A stretch of 64,000 bases of DNA from UBA6987 sp045617825 (GCA_045617825.1 JAZLJI010000120.1:7044-71043), one strand, 5' to 3'. Counted from the first letter of the stretch, positions 16,329 to 24,406 are shown. Numbers and translations are program-made. The notes: generated by a model from the letters alone, not told the origin.

Positions 16329-16682
16329 CTATGCTTCTTTTGCCTTGTAATGAGCCCAATCAAAATGCTGCGGAAGATCGCGATTCGATGTCACGCCTTC
16401 TTCCTCCTGAAATTTTCTGCGCTGTTCCACAAGCTTGTCAGACTTCTGCCGGTTGCACCACCGGTGGGCCAGCTGTAAATTATCCAGCGCAGAAGGATGG
16501 CCGCCCTTGTCAAGCGGAATGATGTGGTCAACCGATGGGCTCAAAGGGTGCGGGTATTTGTATGAAAAATCCACCGGCTGACCGCATATCCCGCAGACCG
16601 TTTGGGTCGCCAGGATAATCTTTTTGTTTTTCTCAAAGGCCGTCCGGTGTTCACCGTACCTGTCCTCTCTTCTCAGTGCCAT
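16329..16682 (-). CDS. HNH endonuclease, 117 aa
   Basis: CGICGQPVDF, then SVDHIIPLDKGGHPSALDN, then LQLAHRWCNRQKSD: zinc-binding Cys pairs around the HNH core with the catalytic DH. In HK97-like phages this enzyme assists cos cleavage with the terminase. It is the first gene of the late packaging block, behind a terminator. Confidence 0.92.
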   Translation of the reverse strand: MALRREDRYGEHRTAFEKNKKIILATQTVCGICGQPVDFSYKYPHPLSPSVDHIIPLDKGGHPSALDNLQLAHRWCNRQKSDKLVEQRRKFQEEEGVTSNRDLPQHFDWAHYKAKEA

Positions 16683-16699
16683 ATCTCCCTCCTGGGTAT

Positions 16700-16725
16700 A
16701 AAAAAGCGCTGCATTGCTGCAGCGC
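16700..16725 (-). terminator. Terminator between the late activator gene and HNH
   Basis: GCGCTGCA and TGCAGCGC form an 8-bp stem with loop TTGC, followed on the minus strand by six T. It marks the end of the early transcription unit; late genes start after it. Confidence 0.8.
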
Positions 16726-16765
16726 CCGGCGTGAGAGCCGTGTCTTGGATTACTCGGCGCTTACA

Positions 16766-17212
16766 CTATACTACGGATTCAACCTGACATTCACTGACAT
16801 CTTTCAGAAGCTCCTGCACATGCTCCGCTGCCAGTGCCGCCGTCCTGTACGCCTGCCGTTCAGACAGGAACATGGTCTCCGAGATCTGCTCCATCTTCCG
16901 GCAGCAGATATATCGCCAGGTCAGGATCTCGCGCTCCCGGTCATCCGTGAGCCGTCCGATGATGTCCAGCACGGCCTTCTGCCTTTTCACGGCCTCCTGC
17001 TCTTTCTCTGCCAGCATGGCCTGGGCATCCAGCAGCGCCGCCACGGCCTGCGGGATGGCGTCTCCTCTCGGCGACGTGTCCACCACGTCCCGGCCGTAGT
17101 CCATAGAGCGCACCATCATCAGTCTGTCCTCCAGGTCCCGCAGCTGCTCCAGCAACTGCTTCCGTTCCCGGAACGCGACCCGGTATTGATTCAAATACTC
17201 CCTCGCTGTCAC
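16766..17212 (-). CDS. Phage late transcription activator-like protein (DUF1492/sigma-70-like), 148 aa
   Basis: N-terminal coiled coil (LNQYRVAFRERKQLLEQLR), then LTDDREREILTWRYICCRKMEQISE followed by SERQAYRTAALA, the helix-turn-helix pattern of RinA/ArpU/DUF1492 proteins. These are encoded at the end of early regions and switch on late genes in Firmicutes phages. The position, just before the packaging block and its terminator, fits this role. Confidence 0.8.
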   Translation of the reverse strand: MTAREYLNQYRVAFRERKQLLEQLRDLEDRLMMVRSMDYGRDVVDTSPRGDAIPQAVAALLDAQAMLAEKEQEAVKRQKAVLDIIGRLTDDREREILTWRYICCRKMEQISETMFLSERQAYRTAALAAEHVQELLKDVSECQVESVV

Positions 17213-17246
17213 TGTTTCCCCTCCTGCCGGCTCCTCTGTTTAGCTC

Positions 17247-17697
17247 TCAGCCTTCCATCTGTTCCCGCACGGTGCTGTCGATCCGTTCTGCCTTCACCTT
17301 ACCGATCCCCGGCACCGACCGGATAATCTCCATGATGGTCTCCCATGCGACCTGCTCTCCGCCTTCTTCCGCCCGCTTCTCCTCAACTTCCTTCAGCAGT
17401 CTTTTTCCGTAGGCTGACGAGATCTCCCCCCAGCTTCGCGTAAAGCTGCCGCGGATTCGCCTTCTTGAAAAACAGCCGCATGGCCGGCGAAAAGATATTT
17501 TCGTTTGGCACCAGCACCCACACGTCCTCCTTGCTGATCTCGATCTCGCCCGTCGCCATCAGTTTCTCGCACATCGCCGGCAAATACTCCTTCGCGAACT
17601 CCACCAGCATCTGCTTATCCTCCAGAAAGCGGCCTTCCCGATTCCGGCAGAATTCCTCTGCCCGCTCCTCGATAAAGCTCTCCACCTCACGTTTCAT
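17247..17697 (-). pseudogene. Hypothetical early phage protein with frameshift in a G6 run (helix-hairpin-helix at C-terminus)
   Basis: The frame from ATG 17697 (MKREVESFIEERAEEFCRN) runs to a stop at 17383. Near NPRQLYAKLGG the minus strand has six G (plus C run 17,426-17,431). With one G fewer the protein would continue EISSAYGKRLLKEVEEKR and end with IIRSVPGIGKVKAERIDS, a helix-hairpin-helix motif, stopping at 17247. The downstream frame is well coded and has no own start site, so this looks like one gene of about 149 codons split by an indel or a +1 frameshift. I do not recognise the family. Confidence 0.6.
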
Positions 17698-17700
17698 TGG

Positions 17701-18108
17701 CTACCTCCACTCTTCCGGAATATCGTCCTCGGCATAGGAAGTCGGAGCGAAACCGTTTTCGTCCGTCTCCTGCTTTGTCTCCCGCTTGGCCTCCGCGAAG
17801 CTCAGCTCCTCCGCCACCACTTCCGTGCTGTATCTGGTGTGTCCTTCGTTGTCCGTATAGCTCCCGCTTTGGATATGCCCCACCAGTTCGACCTTCGTTC
17901 CCTTCTTCAGCCAGTTCTCGGCGAAGAGCCCCAGCTTTCCGAAGGCCACGCAGCCGATGAAGTCAGCGTTTTGCCTTCCTTCCTCGCGCTTTCCCCGGCG
18001 ATCTACCGCCAGAGAGAACCGCGCCACCGTCAGCGGATCCTCCTGGCTTCCGGTCTTTTTGACGTCCGGATCTCTTGTCAGACGTCCCGTCAGCTCCACT
18101 TTGTTCAT
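17701..18108 (-). CDS. ssb: Single-stranded DNA-binding protein, 135 aa
   Basis: OB-fold SSB: MNKVELTGRLTRDPDVK, then FSLAVDRRGKREEG, NADFIGCVAFGKLG and KKGTKVELVGHIQSGSY. The acidic tail ends DDIPEEWR, not the usual DDDIPF tip but similar. AAAGGAG precedes the ATG. Phage SSB protects single strands during replication; it lies next to the Rep-like protein. Its first 146 bases overlap the reading frame of that upstream gene. Confidence 0.93.
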   Translation of the reverse strand: MNKVELTGRLTRDPDVKKTGSQEDPLTVARFSLAVDRRGKREEGRQNADFIGCVAFGKLGLFAENWLKKGTKVELVGHIQSGSYTDNEGHTRYSTEVVAEELSFAEAKRETKQETDENGFAPTSYAEDDIPEEWR

Positions 18109-18976
18109 GTCTTTCTCCTTTCGGCAGCCTCATCCTGCCATACAGATAGGTGTATCCGTTCACGCTGTTGGCAAATGTCTTTCCGTCCGTCCAAACGTAC
18201 CCCGCCGGTCCGAACAGCTTCTCGCACTTTGCCCGCAGCCGGTCCTCATCCAGCGTCATTTCCCGGACCTCCTGCGGCTTGATCTTGTAATGCGTGACCT
18301 TGATCTCCGGCCGCTTCAGGCCCTTGGACGCCATCCAGCGCTTCTTCCCCTTCGATTCCTTGGTCATGTAGTGCGCCATGCCGGAAAGGCCGTTCTCGTC
18401 CCGCTCCAGGCGCCGCAGCTCGTTCCTTTCGCCCTTTGTCCACAGGCTTTCCACCAGGTCCATCGGCACGTCCCCGTCCGTCACAAAATGATGGTGGTAT
18501 CTGCCCTTCGGGGACAGCTCCGTCACGTAAACATACCGGGCATTCGGCAGGCCCATCTTCTTTCGGCGATAGTTCAGCCGGCGGATAAAAGCCTGCATAT
18601 CCTTCCGCGCCTCCTCCCAGCTTCTCGGCTTGTCTGCCTCCCGGTAGGTGAATGTCCCCCAGATATCCTGATCCGTGAAGTTCGCATTGATCCTCCGCTC
18701 GCACTCCTTCCGGCTGTTCCGGTCGTTCAGGTTGTGCATGGCCTCCCGATCGCGCTTCTTCGTTCCCCGCTCCGGGATCTGGTCCTTTTCCTTCCGGGTG
18801 AACTGCGGGTAGATCTCCACCTCCAGCTGGTCCCCCGATCTGATCTCCTTCGTGGCATATACTCCGCCGCGGAAGCTCCCACGCAGCAGCCCCTCCAGGA
18901 ACATGCGCTCTATATCGTCTATTTCCTGATCGAACACTGCCTCATAGTCATATTCGATAAAGCGCTGTTTTTTCAT
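17963..18976 (-). CDS. HUH-type replication-associated (Rep-like) protein, up to 337 aa
   Basis: WGTFTYREADKPRSW, then YVTELSPKGRYHHHFVTDG with an HxH motif at residues 161-163, then MAHYMTKESKGKKRW and TYLYGRMR near residue 290. This is the arrangement of rolling-circle replication-associated proteins common in clostridial phages and mobile elements. The last 48 residues overlap ssb in another frame and look non-native (Gly/Arg/Ser rich), so the natural end may be near residue 290-300 and the present stop a result of a lost stop or indel. Confidence 0.75.
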   Translation of the reverse strand: MKKQRFIEYDYEAVFDQEIDDIERMFLEGLLRGSFRGGVYATKEIRSGDQLEVEIYPQFTRKEKDQIPERGTKKRDREAMHNLNDRNSRKECERRINANFTDQDIWGTFTYREADKPRSWEEARKDMQAFIRRLNYRRKKMGLPNARYVYVTELSPKGRYHHHFVTDGDVPMDLVESLWTKGERNELRRLERDENGLSGMAHYMTKESKGKKRWMASKGLKRPEIKVTHYKIKPQEVREMTLDEDRLRAKCEKLFGPAGYVWTDGKTFANSVNGYTYLYGRMRLPKGERHEQSGADGTSDKRSGRQKDRKPGGSADGGAVLSGGRSPGKARGRKAKR

Positions 18977-19036
18977 GAGGTCCCCTTCGACGATTTGTTA
19001 ATATCGATTACGAGCCCGCGCAGGGCCTTCCCAAAC

Positions 19037-19062
19037 GGGGCGGGCCGGCCAATGCCCGCCCC
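19037..19062 (-). terminator. GC-rich hairpin after the DUF3102 gene
   Basis: GGGGCGGGC and GCCCGCCCC pair around an 8-base loop just behind the DUF3102 stop. Only GTTT follows on the minus strand, so it could be an attenuator or processing site rather than a strong terminator. Confidence 0.5.
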
Positions 19063-19072
19063 CGGTTTCTTC

Positions 19073-20137
19073 TTATAATGACTCTCCGAAAGTCTTCAGG
19101 GCTCGGCTCAGCTTCTCCGCCATTTCCGGATCTTCCCTGCCGATCTCCGCGACCTTCTCCTTCAGCTTCTTCGCCATATCCTGCAGTTCCACGAATATGG
19201 CCCTGAACTCTGCCACATCGTTCCGCCCGGCTCTCGCCGCGGCCGCCTGCCGCTTCTTCGCCTGTTCCAACTCCTCTTCCAGCTCATGAACCTTCTGCTG
19301 CGCCGTTTTCAGCCTGTCTTCGGCTTCCATCGCATTCTTCTGCGCCTCCGACAGCCGCTCCATCGCCTGATCGGCCCGATCTGTCTGCTTCTTCAGCTTC
19401 AGCTCCTGCTCTTCCCTGGCGGCCTCTCTGGCCTTCTTTTCCTCCTCCTGCCGGATCTCCTCGATCCTGTCCGTCAGATCCACGTCTCCGGCATCCTCGG
19501 CGGCCTTTCTGGCCACCTCCAGCTGATCCTGCAGATCTATGCAGTCTTCCCTTGCAGACGCCAGTTGCGACAGGATCCGGTCCATTTCCTCTTCCTTCTT
19601 CCGCATCTGCTCCGCCATAGCCGCCCGTTCTTCTGTTCCCTGATCCAGCAGCTTTCTGGCCTGCTCTACGGCCCTCTCCGCCTCCTGCTGCTTCTTCTGT
19701 GCCTCATCCCGCGCCCGAATCGCCTCCTGCAGCTCCCGGACGCTCATATCCTCCACCTGGTTCTCCTGCACGAATTCCTCCCGATCCTCCGCCGGCACCG
19801 CCAGCAGCTGCAGGGCCTTGGTATACGGCAAATTCGCAATCGTTTGGGAATTTGCGATATTTCCGAAAAGACTCAGCTGATCGGAGCCGTATTCCTCGTA
19901 CAGCTTCATATAATTGTTGGCGCTGCTTTGGGAAAACTCCGCCTCATTCTTCAGCCAGTCTCCCCACTCGCCGTGCTTCAGTACCGCCTTTGCCTCCTTC
20001 AGGCATCTGCCGATCTGGATGGCATACACCAGCACGATATTCTTGGCCTCCCGCTGCAGCTGCTTCACCTCTGCGGTGATCTCTCCGATCTCACGTGCCG
20101 GCAGCTCCGGCCGGTTCATAGTCTCCGCGTAATCCAT
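19073..20137 (-). CDS. DUF3102 protein with long coiled coil, 354 aa
   Basis: Residues 20-120 are the DUF3102 region (EVKQLQREAKNIVLVYAIQ, IGRCLKEAKAVLKHGEWGDW, FSQSSANNYMKLYEEYG), a probable DNA-binding module related in layout to ParB-like proteins. From about residue 150 to 320 it is charged coiled coil, and the end is helical. The segment NIANSQTIANLPYTK is encoded by copy 2 of the 27-bp palindrome. It overlaps the pcfJ-like gene by 47 bases. DNA binding is inferred, not shown. Confidence 0.85.
   Translation of the reverse strand: MDYAETMNRPELPAREIGEITAEVKQLQREAKNIVLVYAIQIGRCLKEAKAVLKHGEWGDWLKNEAEFSQSSANNYMKLYEEYGSDQLSLFGNIANSQTIANLPYTKALQLLAVPAEDREEFVQENQVEDMSVRELQEAIRARDEAQKKQQEAERAVEQARKLLDQGTEERAAMAEQMRKKEEEMDRILSQLASAREDCIDLQDQLEVARKAAEDAGDVDLTDRIEEIRQEEEKKAREAAREEQELKLKKQTDRADQAMERLSEAQKNAMEAEDRLKTAQQKVHELEEELEQAKKRQAAAARAGRNDVAEFRAIFVELQDMAKKLKEKVAEIGREDPEMAEKLSRALKTFGESL
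19829..19855. repeat. 27-bp palindrome, copy 2 (inside DUF3102 coding sequence)
   Basis: Arms CAAATTCGCAA and TTTGGGAATTTG around TCG. On the coding strand it encodes ANSQTIANL. It differs from copy 1 by one base. A palindrome kept both in noncoding gaps and in a coding sequence suggests a DNA site. Confidence 0.9.
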
Positions 20138-21830
20138 GTTTTTCTCCCTTCTGCATCTCTCTGATGTGATCTATCCATTTCGCCTCGAAGGCTATCACCT
20201 CCGGCGTCCTGGCTCTGTTTTTGAAGCCTCTGTTCTGTATCACGATTCCCTTTTTCCACTCCAGCGTGAAGAACGGCTGCTCCGGGTCCTCCTGCCGCCT
20301 AATGAACATGATCGTCGTTTCTCCTCTGGCCACCGCCTTGGCGTATGTAGCCACGCAATGCTGCAGGATCTTTCCCTCTTTTATCAGCTCTGCCTGAGAT
20401 CTCGCCGGCCGGATGAGCAGGCCGGTCTCGTCGTCCTGCCAGGACAGCCGCTCCTGTGCCTTGCTCAGCTCCGCGATCTTCGCCGTGATCTCCGCTTCCT
20501 CTTTTTCTTTCAGCTTCAGCACCAAATTGTCGTGGCTTCTGATCAGGTCCTTCGGCCAGAGCATTCCCGGCTCCATCCTTCCGTATATCCTGCAGACCAT
20601 TCCCCAGTAGTCCCGCAGATACGCCGGTGAGATTCTTCCTTCACCGTTTGCAGATTTCTTCCCGCCTCCTGTCTGTTTCTCCAGGTAGTTCAGCATCCGC
20701 ACCACCGGCACCCGGTACCCGTGGAAGGGTTCCTTGGTCAGATCGTGGATACTGTACGCGCCGAACCGTTTCAGCGTATCCAGCTGCGGCTTCTCCAGCT
20801 TTACGTCCTCCTGCAGCAGCTCTTTATACTTCCGTACGATATCCACACCGTAGCTTTTGGCGATCCACAGATCCTCCTTGCGCAGGCCGATCATCCTGTG
20901 CGGCTTCGATTCCTTCCAGTTGATATAGTTTTTCGTGTCCTGGATCCTGTATGAATAGTTGTCCACGTAGTAGCTGGTTTGGTTCATGCAGTTTTCCATG
21001 GACCCTTCCAGATAGGCCGTAAAGCCCTGCCGCACCAGGTTCTCCGTCTGCGGCCATTTAGCCCACGTCTGCAGATATGCCGCCGGCTTCGGGTTCTTCG
21101 CATCGTGCATGTATTTGGATAAGATGCAGTTTGCGCTGTCGGTCTCATCCAGCAGGCCCTTCGCATAAGGAATCACACTGTCTTCCGTGATCGCGCCTAT
21201 TTCGTCCGTAAACCGCTTTTTTGCTGTCCAGCGCGGGAGCAAGGAACACGTGGTCATATACCGGATAAATCCGCTGACCCGCACCGGCTTCCGCTTTACC
21301 ACCAGCATGCCCTCCCACCTGTCCGCCCCGCAGTACACGTTTCCGCTCTTGTCCATGTATCTGCCGATCTGCCACTGCAGCAGAGCCAGATGTCCGCGCA
21401 CGTTATGCACTGTTAGACAATAGGCTCCGTCGATGTAATAGGAACGTCTGAATTCTCCCGCATGCCTCGCCGTGACGCCTTTCCCGCACTCCGGGCAGGT
21501 GGTGGTCGTTCCGCTGTAGATCTCCTCTCCCGTTCCCGGGTAGTAGAAGCCGATCCGGTTCAGCATGGCCCCCGCGTGGCAGCACTCCTGCTCCGCCTTG
21601 ATCTGTTCCTGATAGCTTTCCGCCCCGCAGGCCGTGCAGTGCGTCCAGATCATCTTCCGGCGCCTACCCTCCAGCGGGTCGAAGCAGGAGTCCTGCTTAT
21701 ACAGCAGGATCTCATGCCCCAGCGCTCCCCGGCTCTTCATCGTCTCGATTGCCCCCTCCGGGATCTCCTGCGGCAGTGCTGCCACGGTCTCCTCGATCTC
21801 CCTCTCCAGGGCTTCCTTATCCTCTTTCAC
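20091..21830 (-). CDS. PcfJ-like protein, 579 aa
   Basis: N-terminal zinc-ribbon-like pairs (HCTACGAESYQEQIK, then TTCPECGKGVTARH) and a C-terminal PcfJ signature (LQHCVATYAKAVARGETTIMF, then FFTLEWKKGIVIQNRGFKN). PcfJ-like proteins occur on conjugative plasmids and many clostridial phages, usually next to a PcfK-like gene, as here. Their biochemical role is not established; they are assumed to act in DNA metabolism. It starts 9 bases after the PcfK-like gene. Confidence 0.85.
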   Translation of the reverse strand: MKEDKEALEREIEETVAALPQEIPEGAIETMKSRGALGHEILLYKQDSCFDPLEGRRRKMIWTHCTACGAESYQEQIKAEQECCHAGAMLNRIGFYYPGTGEEIYSGTTTTCPECGKGVTARHAGEFRRSYYIDGAYCLTVHNVRGHLALLQWQIGRYMDKSGNVYCGADRWEGMLVVKRKPVRVSGFIRYMTTCSLLPRWTAKKRFTDEIGAITEDSVIPYAKGLLDETDSANCILSKYMHDAKNPKPAAYLQTWAKWPQTENLVRQGFTAYLEGSMENCMNQTSYYVDNYSYRIQDTKNYINWKESKPHRMIGLRKEDLWIAKSYGVDIVRKYKELLQEDVKLEKPQLDTLKRFGAYSIHDLTKEPFHGYRVPVVRMLNYLEKQTGGGKKSANGEGRISPAYLRDYWGMVCRIYGRMEPGMLWPKDLIRSHDNLVLKLKEKEEAEITAKIAELSKAQERLSWQDDETGLLIRPARSQAELIKEGKILQHCVATYAKAVARGETTIMFIRRQEDPEQPFFTLEWKKGIVIQNRGFKNRARTPEVIAFEAKWIDHIREMQKGEKHGLRGDYEPAGAAGT

Positions 21831-21839
21831 GGCAGCCTC

Positions 21840-22226
21840 CTACAGAAATGAATCCAGATCGATATAGCCGAACTGCTTCACCGGATCCGTCACCGGCTCT
21901 TCCTCCTCGGCAAATTCCCGGCGGCTCCTTTCGCCTTCTTCCTCTTCCGCCTCCGGCAGGCCGTAGAATTCCCGCAGGATCTTCTCCGCGACCTTCGGCG
22001 TGATGCAGTAGCACTTTTCCTTTCCGCGGTGCTTGTCCGCGTACTCCTTCAGCTTCGCCGCCGCCGCGCTCAGGTTCATTTCCTTCTTCTGCAGATCCTG
22101 CAGCAGGATATCCGCTACATCCGCCCGGCCTGTGGCCATGTCCAGCAGCTGCTCACCGACCATATAGATCGGGTCATTCTCGTGTCCCTTCTGCTGCTCC
22201 GCTATCGTGTCAAGTAATCCCTTCAT
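21840..22226 (-). CDS. PcfK-like / AcrIIA9-like protein, 128 aa
   Basis: Sequence: MKGLLDTIAEQQKGHENDP, VGEQLLDMATGRADVADIL, KLKEYADKHRGKEKCYCIT, VAEKILREFYGLPEAEEEE. The two-helix core followed by an acidic tail and its position directly before pcfJ fit PcfK-like proteins, the family from which the Cas9 inhibitor AcrIIA9 was described. Assignment is by synteny and general pattern, not by a clear motif; Cas9 inhibition would need testing. Confidence 0.55.
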   Translation of the reverse strand: MKGLLDTIAEQQKGHENDPIYMVGEQLLDMATGRADVADILLQDLQKKEMNLSAAAAKLKEYADKHRGKEKCYCITPKVAEKILREFYGLPEAEEEEGERSRREFAEEEEPVTDPVKQFGYIDLDSFL

Positions 22227-22230
22227 GCCG

Positions 22231-22599
22231 TTAATCCTCCAACGCCTTTTTGATGATTTCTTTCCGCTCGATCTTGATTCTCTTCCCCTTATCCGTCATC
22301 GTGACCTGGATCCCGGTCTCCGAAACGACGGTCGCCTTCTGCAGGCGCCCCATCGCCATCGGCTCCACCAGTTCCAGACAGGACGCCCGCAGGCTCTCTC
22401 CGTCACCCTCCAGCAGCGACTTGATATTTGCGGCCGCGTAGGTGCGTTTCTTTTCCACCTCCCGGGCCATCCGTCCCTCCTCGCAGTCGCATTCCTCCGA
22501 GGCAATCTTGTTCACGATCGCCTCATCCATGTCCTCGCCGCCCTTTACCATGCGGACCTGCCCGCAATAGCAGCAAACACCCATGTAATCCATCCTCAT
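22231..22599 (-). CDS. Hypothetical phage protein with N-terminal Cys cluster, 122 aa
   Basis: ATG at 22599 overlaps the stop of the upstream gene (ATGA). The N-terminus has VCCYCGQVRMV and later SEECDCEEGRM, a possible zinc ribbon; the rest is helical with a basic end (KGKRIKIERKEIIKK). I do not recognise the family. It is in the early operon between a DUF3846-like gene and the PcfK-like gene. Confidence 0.6.
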   Translation of the reverse strand: MRMDYMGVCCYCGQVRMVKGGEDMDEAIVNKIASEECDCEEGRMAREVEKKRTYAAANIKSLLEGDGESLRASCLELVEPMAMGRLQKATVVSETGIQVTMTDKGKRIKIERKEIIKKALED

Positions 22600-22922
22600 G
22601 CCTCCTTGTATAATTTGTTTAATACCAACCGGAAGGCGTCCATGCCCTCCGGAAAGCTCTCTATCCACTTGCCGTCCCGCACGTAGCAGAACACGATCGG
22701 GCCGTAAAAGGTCTTTCCGAACACGGTGCAGTTCGGCTCCGGGTAGTCCACTTCTCCCCTTCGGGAGAATGCCACCCACAGATCGTTCATCAGCTTCTCC
22801 ATCATTGGATACGGGCCAGTGTGTTTCACGATTCCCACCAGGTTCACCGGCATCATAGCCTCATACGGCGCTTTGCCCGGCTCCTTGACGATCACTAATG
22901 CATGAACTGTTTTGTCTTCCAT
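22596..22922 (-). CDS. Hypothetical early phage protein (DUF3846-like), 108 aa
   Basis: Starts MEDKTVHALVIVKEPGKAPYE and contains NCTVFGKTFYGPIVFC. The 'VKEPGKAP' opening and the length resemble DUF3846 proteins found in phages and plasmids, but the match is weak. It overlaps its upstream neighbour by 28 bases and the downstream gene by 4 bases. Function unknown. Confidence 0.5.
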   Translation of the reverse strand: MEDKTVHALVIVKEPGKAPYEAMMPVNLVGIVKHTGPYPMMEKLMNDLWVAFSRRGEVDYPEPNCTVFGKTFYGPIVFCYVRDGKWIESFPEGMDAFRLVLNKLYKEA

Positions 22923-23185
22923 CCCCGCTCGATCCTCCTTCTCTCCGCCTCGGCGAATGCCCGCTCATTCGCGATAGCCGCATCCGCCCTTTCCTCCGGA
23001 ATGCGCTCCTTCTCGATAACGAATTTCCGGTAGCTCATGTCGTGCCGCTTCACGGCTGTTATCTGCCGCTTTCCCAACAGGATCAGCGCCGGGCAGTGCA
23101 TGAGCCGGCCCCGGATCAGGTCCCACTCTCCGCTGAGCAGCGTCTTCTCCCGCTCATTCATCGGGTGAATATCACCTGCCGCCAC
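22895..23185 (-). CDS. Hypothetical early phage protein, 96 aa
   Basis: MAAGDIHPMNEREKTLLSG, then a basic helical C-terminal half (ADAAIANERAFAEAERRRIERG). No recognised domain. Overlaps both neighbours (14 and 28 bases), consistent with a compact early operon. Confidence 0.55.
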   Translation of the reverse strand: MAAGDIHPMNEREKTLLSGEWDLIRGRLMHCPALILLGKRQITAVKRHDMSYRKFVIEKERIPEERADAAIANERAFAEAERRRIERGWKTKQFMH

Positions 23186-23441
23186 GTCTCATTTCCTCCT
23201 GCATCTCCAGCTTTCGCTCCCGCACGTTCACCAGGAACACCACGCCCCCCATCACGGCCGCGGCTCCCAGCACCGCCAGGAACGCCCACATATTCATGGC
23301 CTCCGCCGCCCAGGCTGCCGCCAGGAAGAACAGCGCCAGCAGGATCAGCATCACGCAGGCGATCAGGAAATCCACCGCCTCCTGCCGTTTTCTTCTTTTG
23401 ATCTCCGCCCTTCTCGGGCTCTCCAACGTATAGGGTCTCAT
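23172..23441 (-). CDS. Small two-span membrane protein, 89 aa
   Basis: A basic N-terminus (MRPYTLESPRRAEIKRRKRQ) is followed by two hydrophobic segments, about residues 23-47 (AVDFLIACVMLILLALFF) and 52-71 (WAFLAVLGAAAVMGGVVFLV), and a charged end. Located in the early region, not near lysis genes, so superinfection exclusion is more likely than a holin role. Function unknown. Confidence 0.6.
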   Translation of the reverse strand: MRPYTLESPRRAEIKRRKRQEAVDFLIACVMLILLALFFLAAAWAAEAMNMWAFLAVLGAAAVMGGVVFLVNVRERKLEMQEEMRRGGR

Positions 23442-23457
23442 CTCACGCCTCCTTTAT

Positions 23458-23703
23458 TCACAGTCTGTTGTCCTGCAGGGCCTTATAGGTGAAGGGTTTT
23501 CCCTTCACGATCTCATAGCATTCACCGATGCTGAAATCGCACTTGGCGTCCGCCGCCCGGATCTCGTCCAGACGGATCACATTCTCATCCTGCAGCTTGT
23601 CTGTGACCGCTCGCTCCGAGCAGCCCCAAATCGTTGCCACGTCCTTCCGCCCCAGGTTATGCTCGCGGAACCGGTCCGCAAATGACGGCAGCCATCCCTT
23701 CAT
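23458..23703 (-). CDS. Small helix-turn-helix protein, 81 aa
   Basis: FREHNLGRKDVATIWGCSERAVTDKLQDE has the spacing of an HTH (replication/Cro-like 'gene tail-anchored' type) with the recognition helix at SERAVTDKL. It probably binds DNA as an early regulator. The start is coupled to the upstream gene stop (overlap 4 bases). Confidence 0.55.
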   Translation of the reverse strand: MKGWLPSFADRFREHNLGRKDVATIWGCSERAVTDKLQDENVIRLDEIRAADAKCDFSIGECYEIVKGKPFTYKALQDNRL

Positions 23704-23921
23704 GCCTCGTCCTCCTCTCTCCCGGCGGTCAGCGACACCTTCCCGTCATCGTGCAGCAGCTCCACGCGGTAGTCCACGATCCGCCCGTTCTGCTTCCGCA
23801 GCCGCACGTACTTTCTCATAAAGCTGAACTGCTCTATGGGATTGCTGTCCTGCGGAACAGGAAACTCGTCCTTCTTCCATTCCGCGTTCTTCGTCTTCTT
23901 CGTGTACGCGATTAACTTCAT
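23700..23921 (-). CDS. Hypothetical early phage protein, 73 aa
   Basis: ATG at 23921 overlaps the upstream TGA (GTATGA). Sequence MKLIAYTKKTKNAEWKKDE and VDYRVELLHDDGKVSLTAG suggest a small beta-rich protein. No family recognised. Confidence 0.55.
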   Translation of the reverse strand: MKLIAYTKKTKNAEWKKDEFPVPQDSNPIEQFSFMRKYVRLRKQNGRIVDYRVELLHDDGKVSLTAGREEDEA

Positions 23922-24178
23922 ACGCCCCTCACTCCCTCTCTGATTGCCGCCGGCGGCAAATTCCAGTTCATTTCCTGTTCCATGATGGTGATCCCATTGC
24001 AGACCAGCTCCACCTTGTACCCGCAAATCTCCTTCTGTACCAGCGCCATCTCCTGCAAATGCCGGCACCAGCCTGACGCCCGTTCAAACGGATCCGCTCC
24101 GGCTGCCACGTCGATGCGCTCCCTGGTGCGGTAATTCGCCATCGTGTCGTAGGTGGTGATCGTTAATTCCATATTCAT
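23918..24178 (-). CDS. Hypothetical early phage protein, 86 aa
   Basis: MNMELTITTYDTMANYRTRERIDVAAG; single domain with one Cys-His pair (WCRHLQEMA). It is the first gene after the Cro-like regulator and follows a perfect palindrome at 24,196-24,211 that may be an operator. Function unknown. Confidence 0.55.
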   Translation of the reverse strand: MNMELTITTYDTMANYRTRERIDVAAGADPFERASGWCRHLQEMALVQKEICGYKVELVCNGITIMEQEMNWNLPPAAIREGVRGV

Positions 24179-24195
24179 GCCGAGGTTTCCTTTGT

Positions 24196-24211
24196 GTTTA
24201 GTTGGCTAAAC
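24196..24211. promoter_or_regulatory. Perfect palindrome, possible repressor operator
   Basis: GTTTAG TTGG CTAAAC overlaps the stop codon of the Cro-like gene, just before the early operon. Its half site GTTTAR recurs in the switch region at 24,423, 24,488 and 24,528. Confidence 0.55.
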
Positions 24212-24406
24212 GCTTTGGTTAAAAAAAAGAGCATCAATAGTGGTTCCAAGAGTCCTTGCTATTGCCAGCAAAGTCTTTGAAGAGGTATTTCTTTCCGTTC
24301 CATTTTCAAGACCGGATATCGTCGCTCTGCAAACTCCACTATTTTCTGCTAATTCTTCTTGCGTCATGCACTTTTTTTCACGCAGTTCTTTGATGTTAGT
24401 CCTCAC
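24206..24406 (-). CDS. Cro-like XRE-family regulator, 66 aa
   Basis: GTG start at 24406 with AAAGGGGGG before it. MRTNIKELREKKCMTQEELAE, SGVCRATISGLENGTERNTSS and LLAIARTLGTTIDALFF are a complete XRE helix-turn-helix. It is divergent from the CI-like repressor and the first gene of the leftward early operon, the usual place of Cro. A consensus promoter (TTGACA, 17 bp, TATGTT) lies upstream. Confidence 0.88.
   Translation of the reverse strand: MRTNIKELREKKCMTQEELAENSGVCRATISGLENGTERNTSSKTLLAIARTLGTTIDALFFNQSV

Noticed and set aside
23172..23441. Two-span membrane protein as a holin
   Set aside because: It is in the early region far from the tail end; lysis genes would be expected beyond the left edge of the window.
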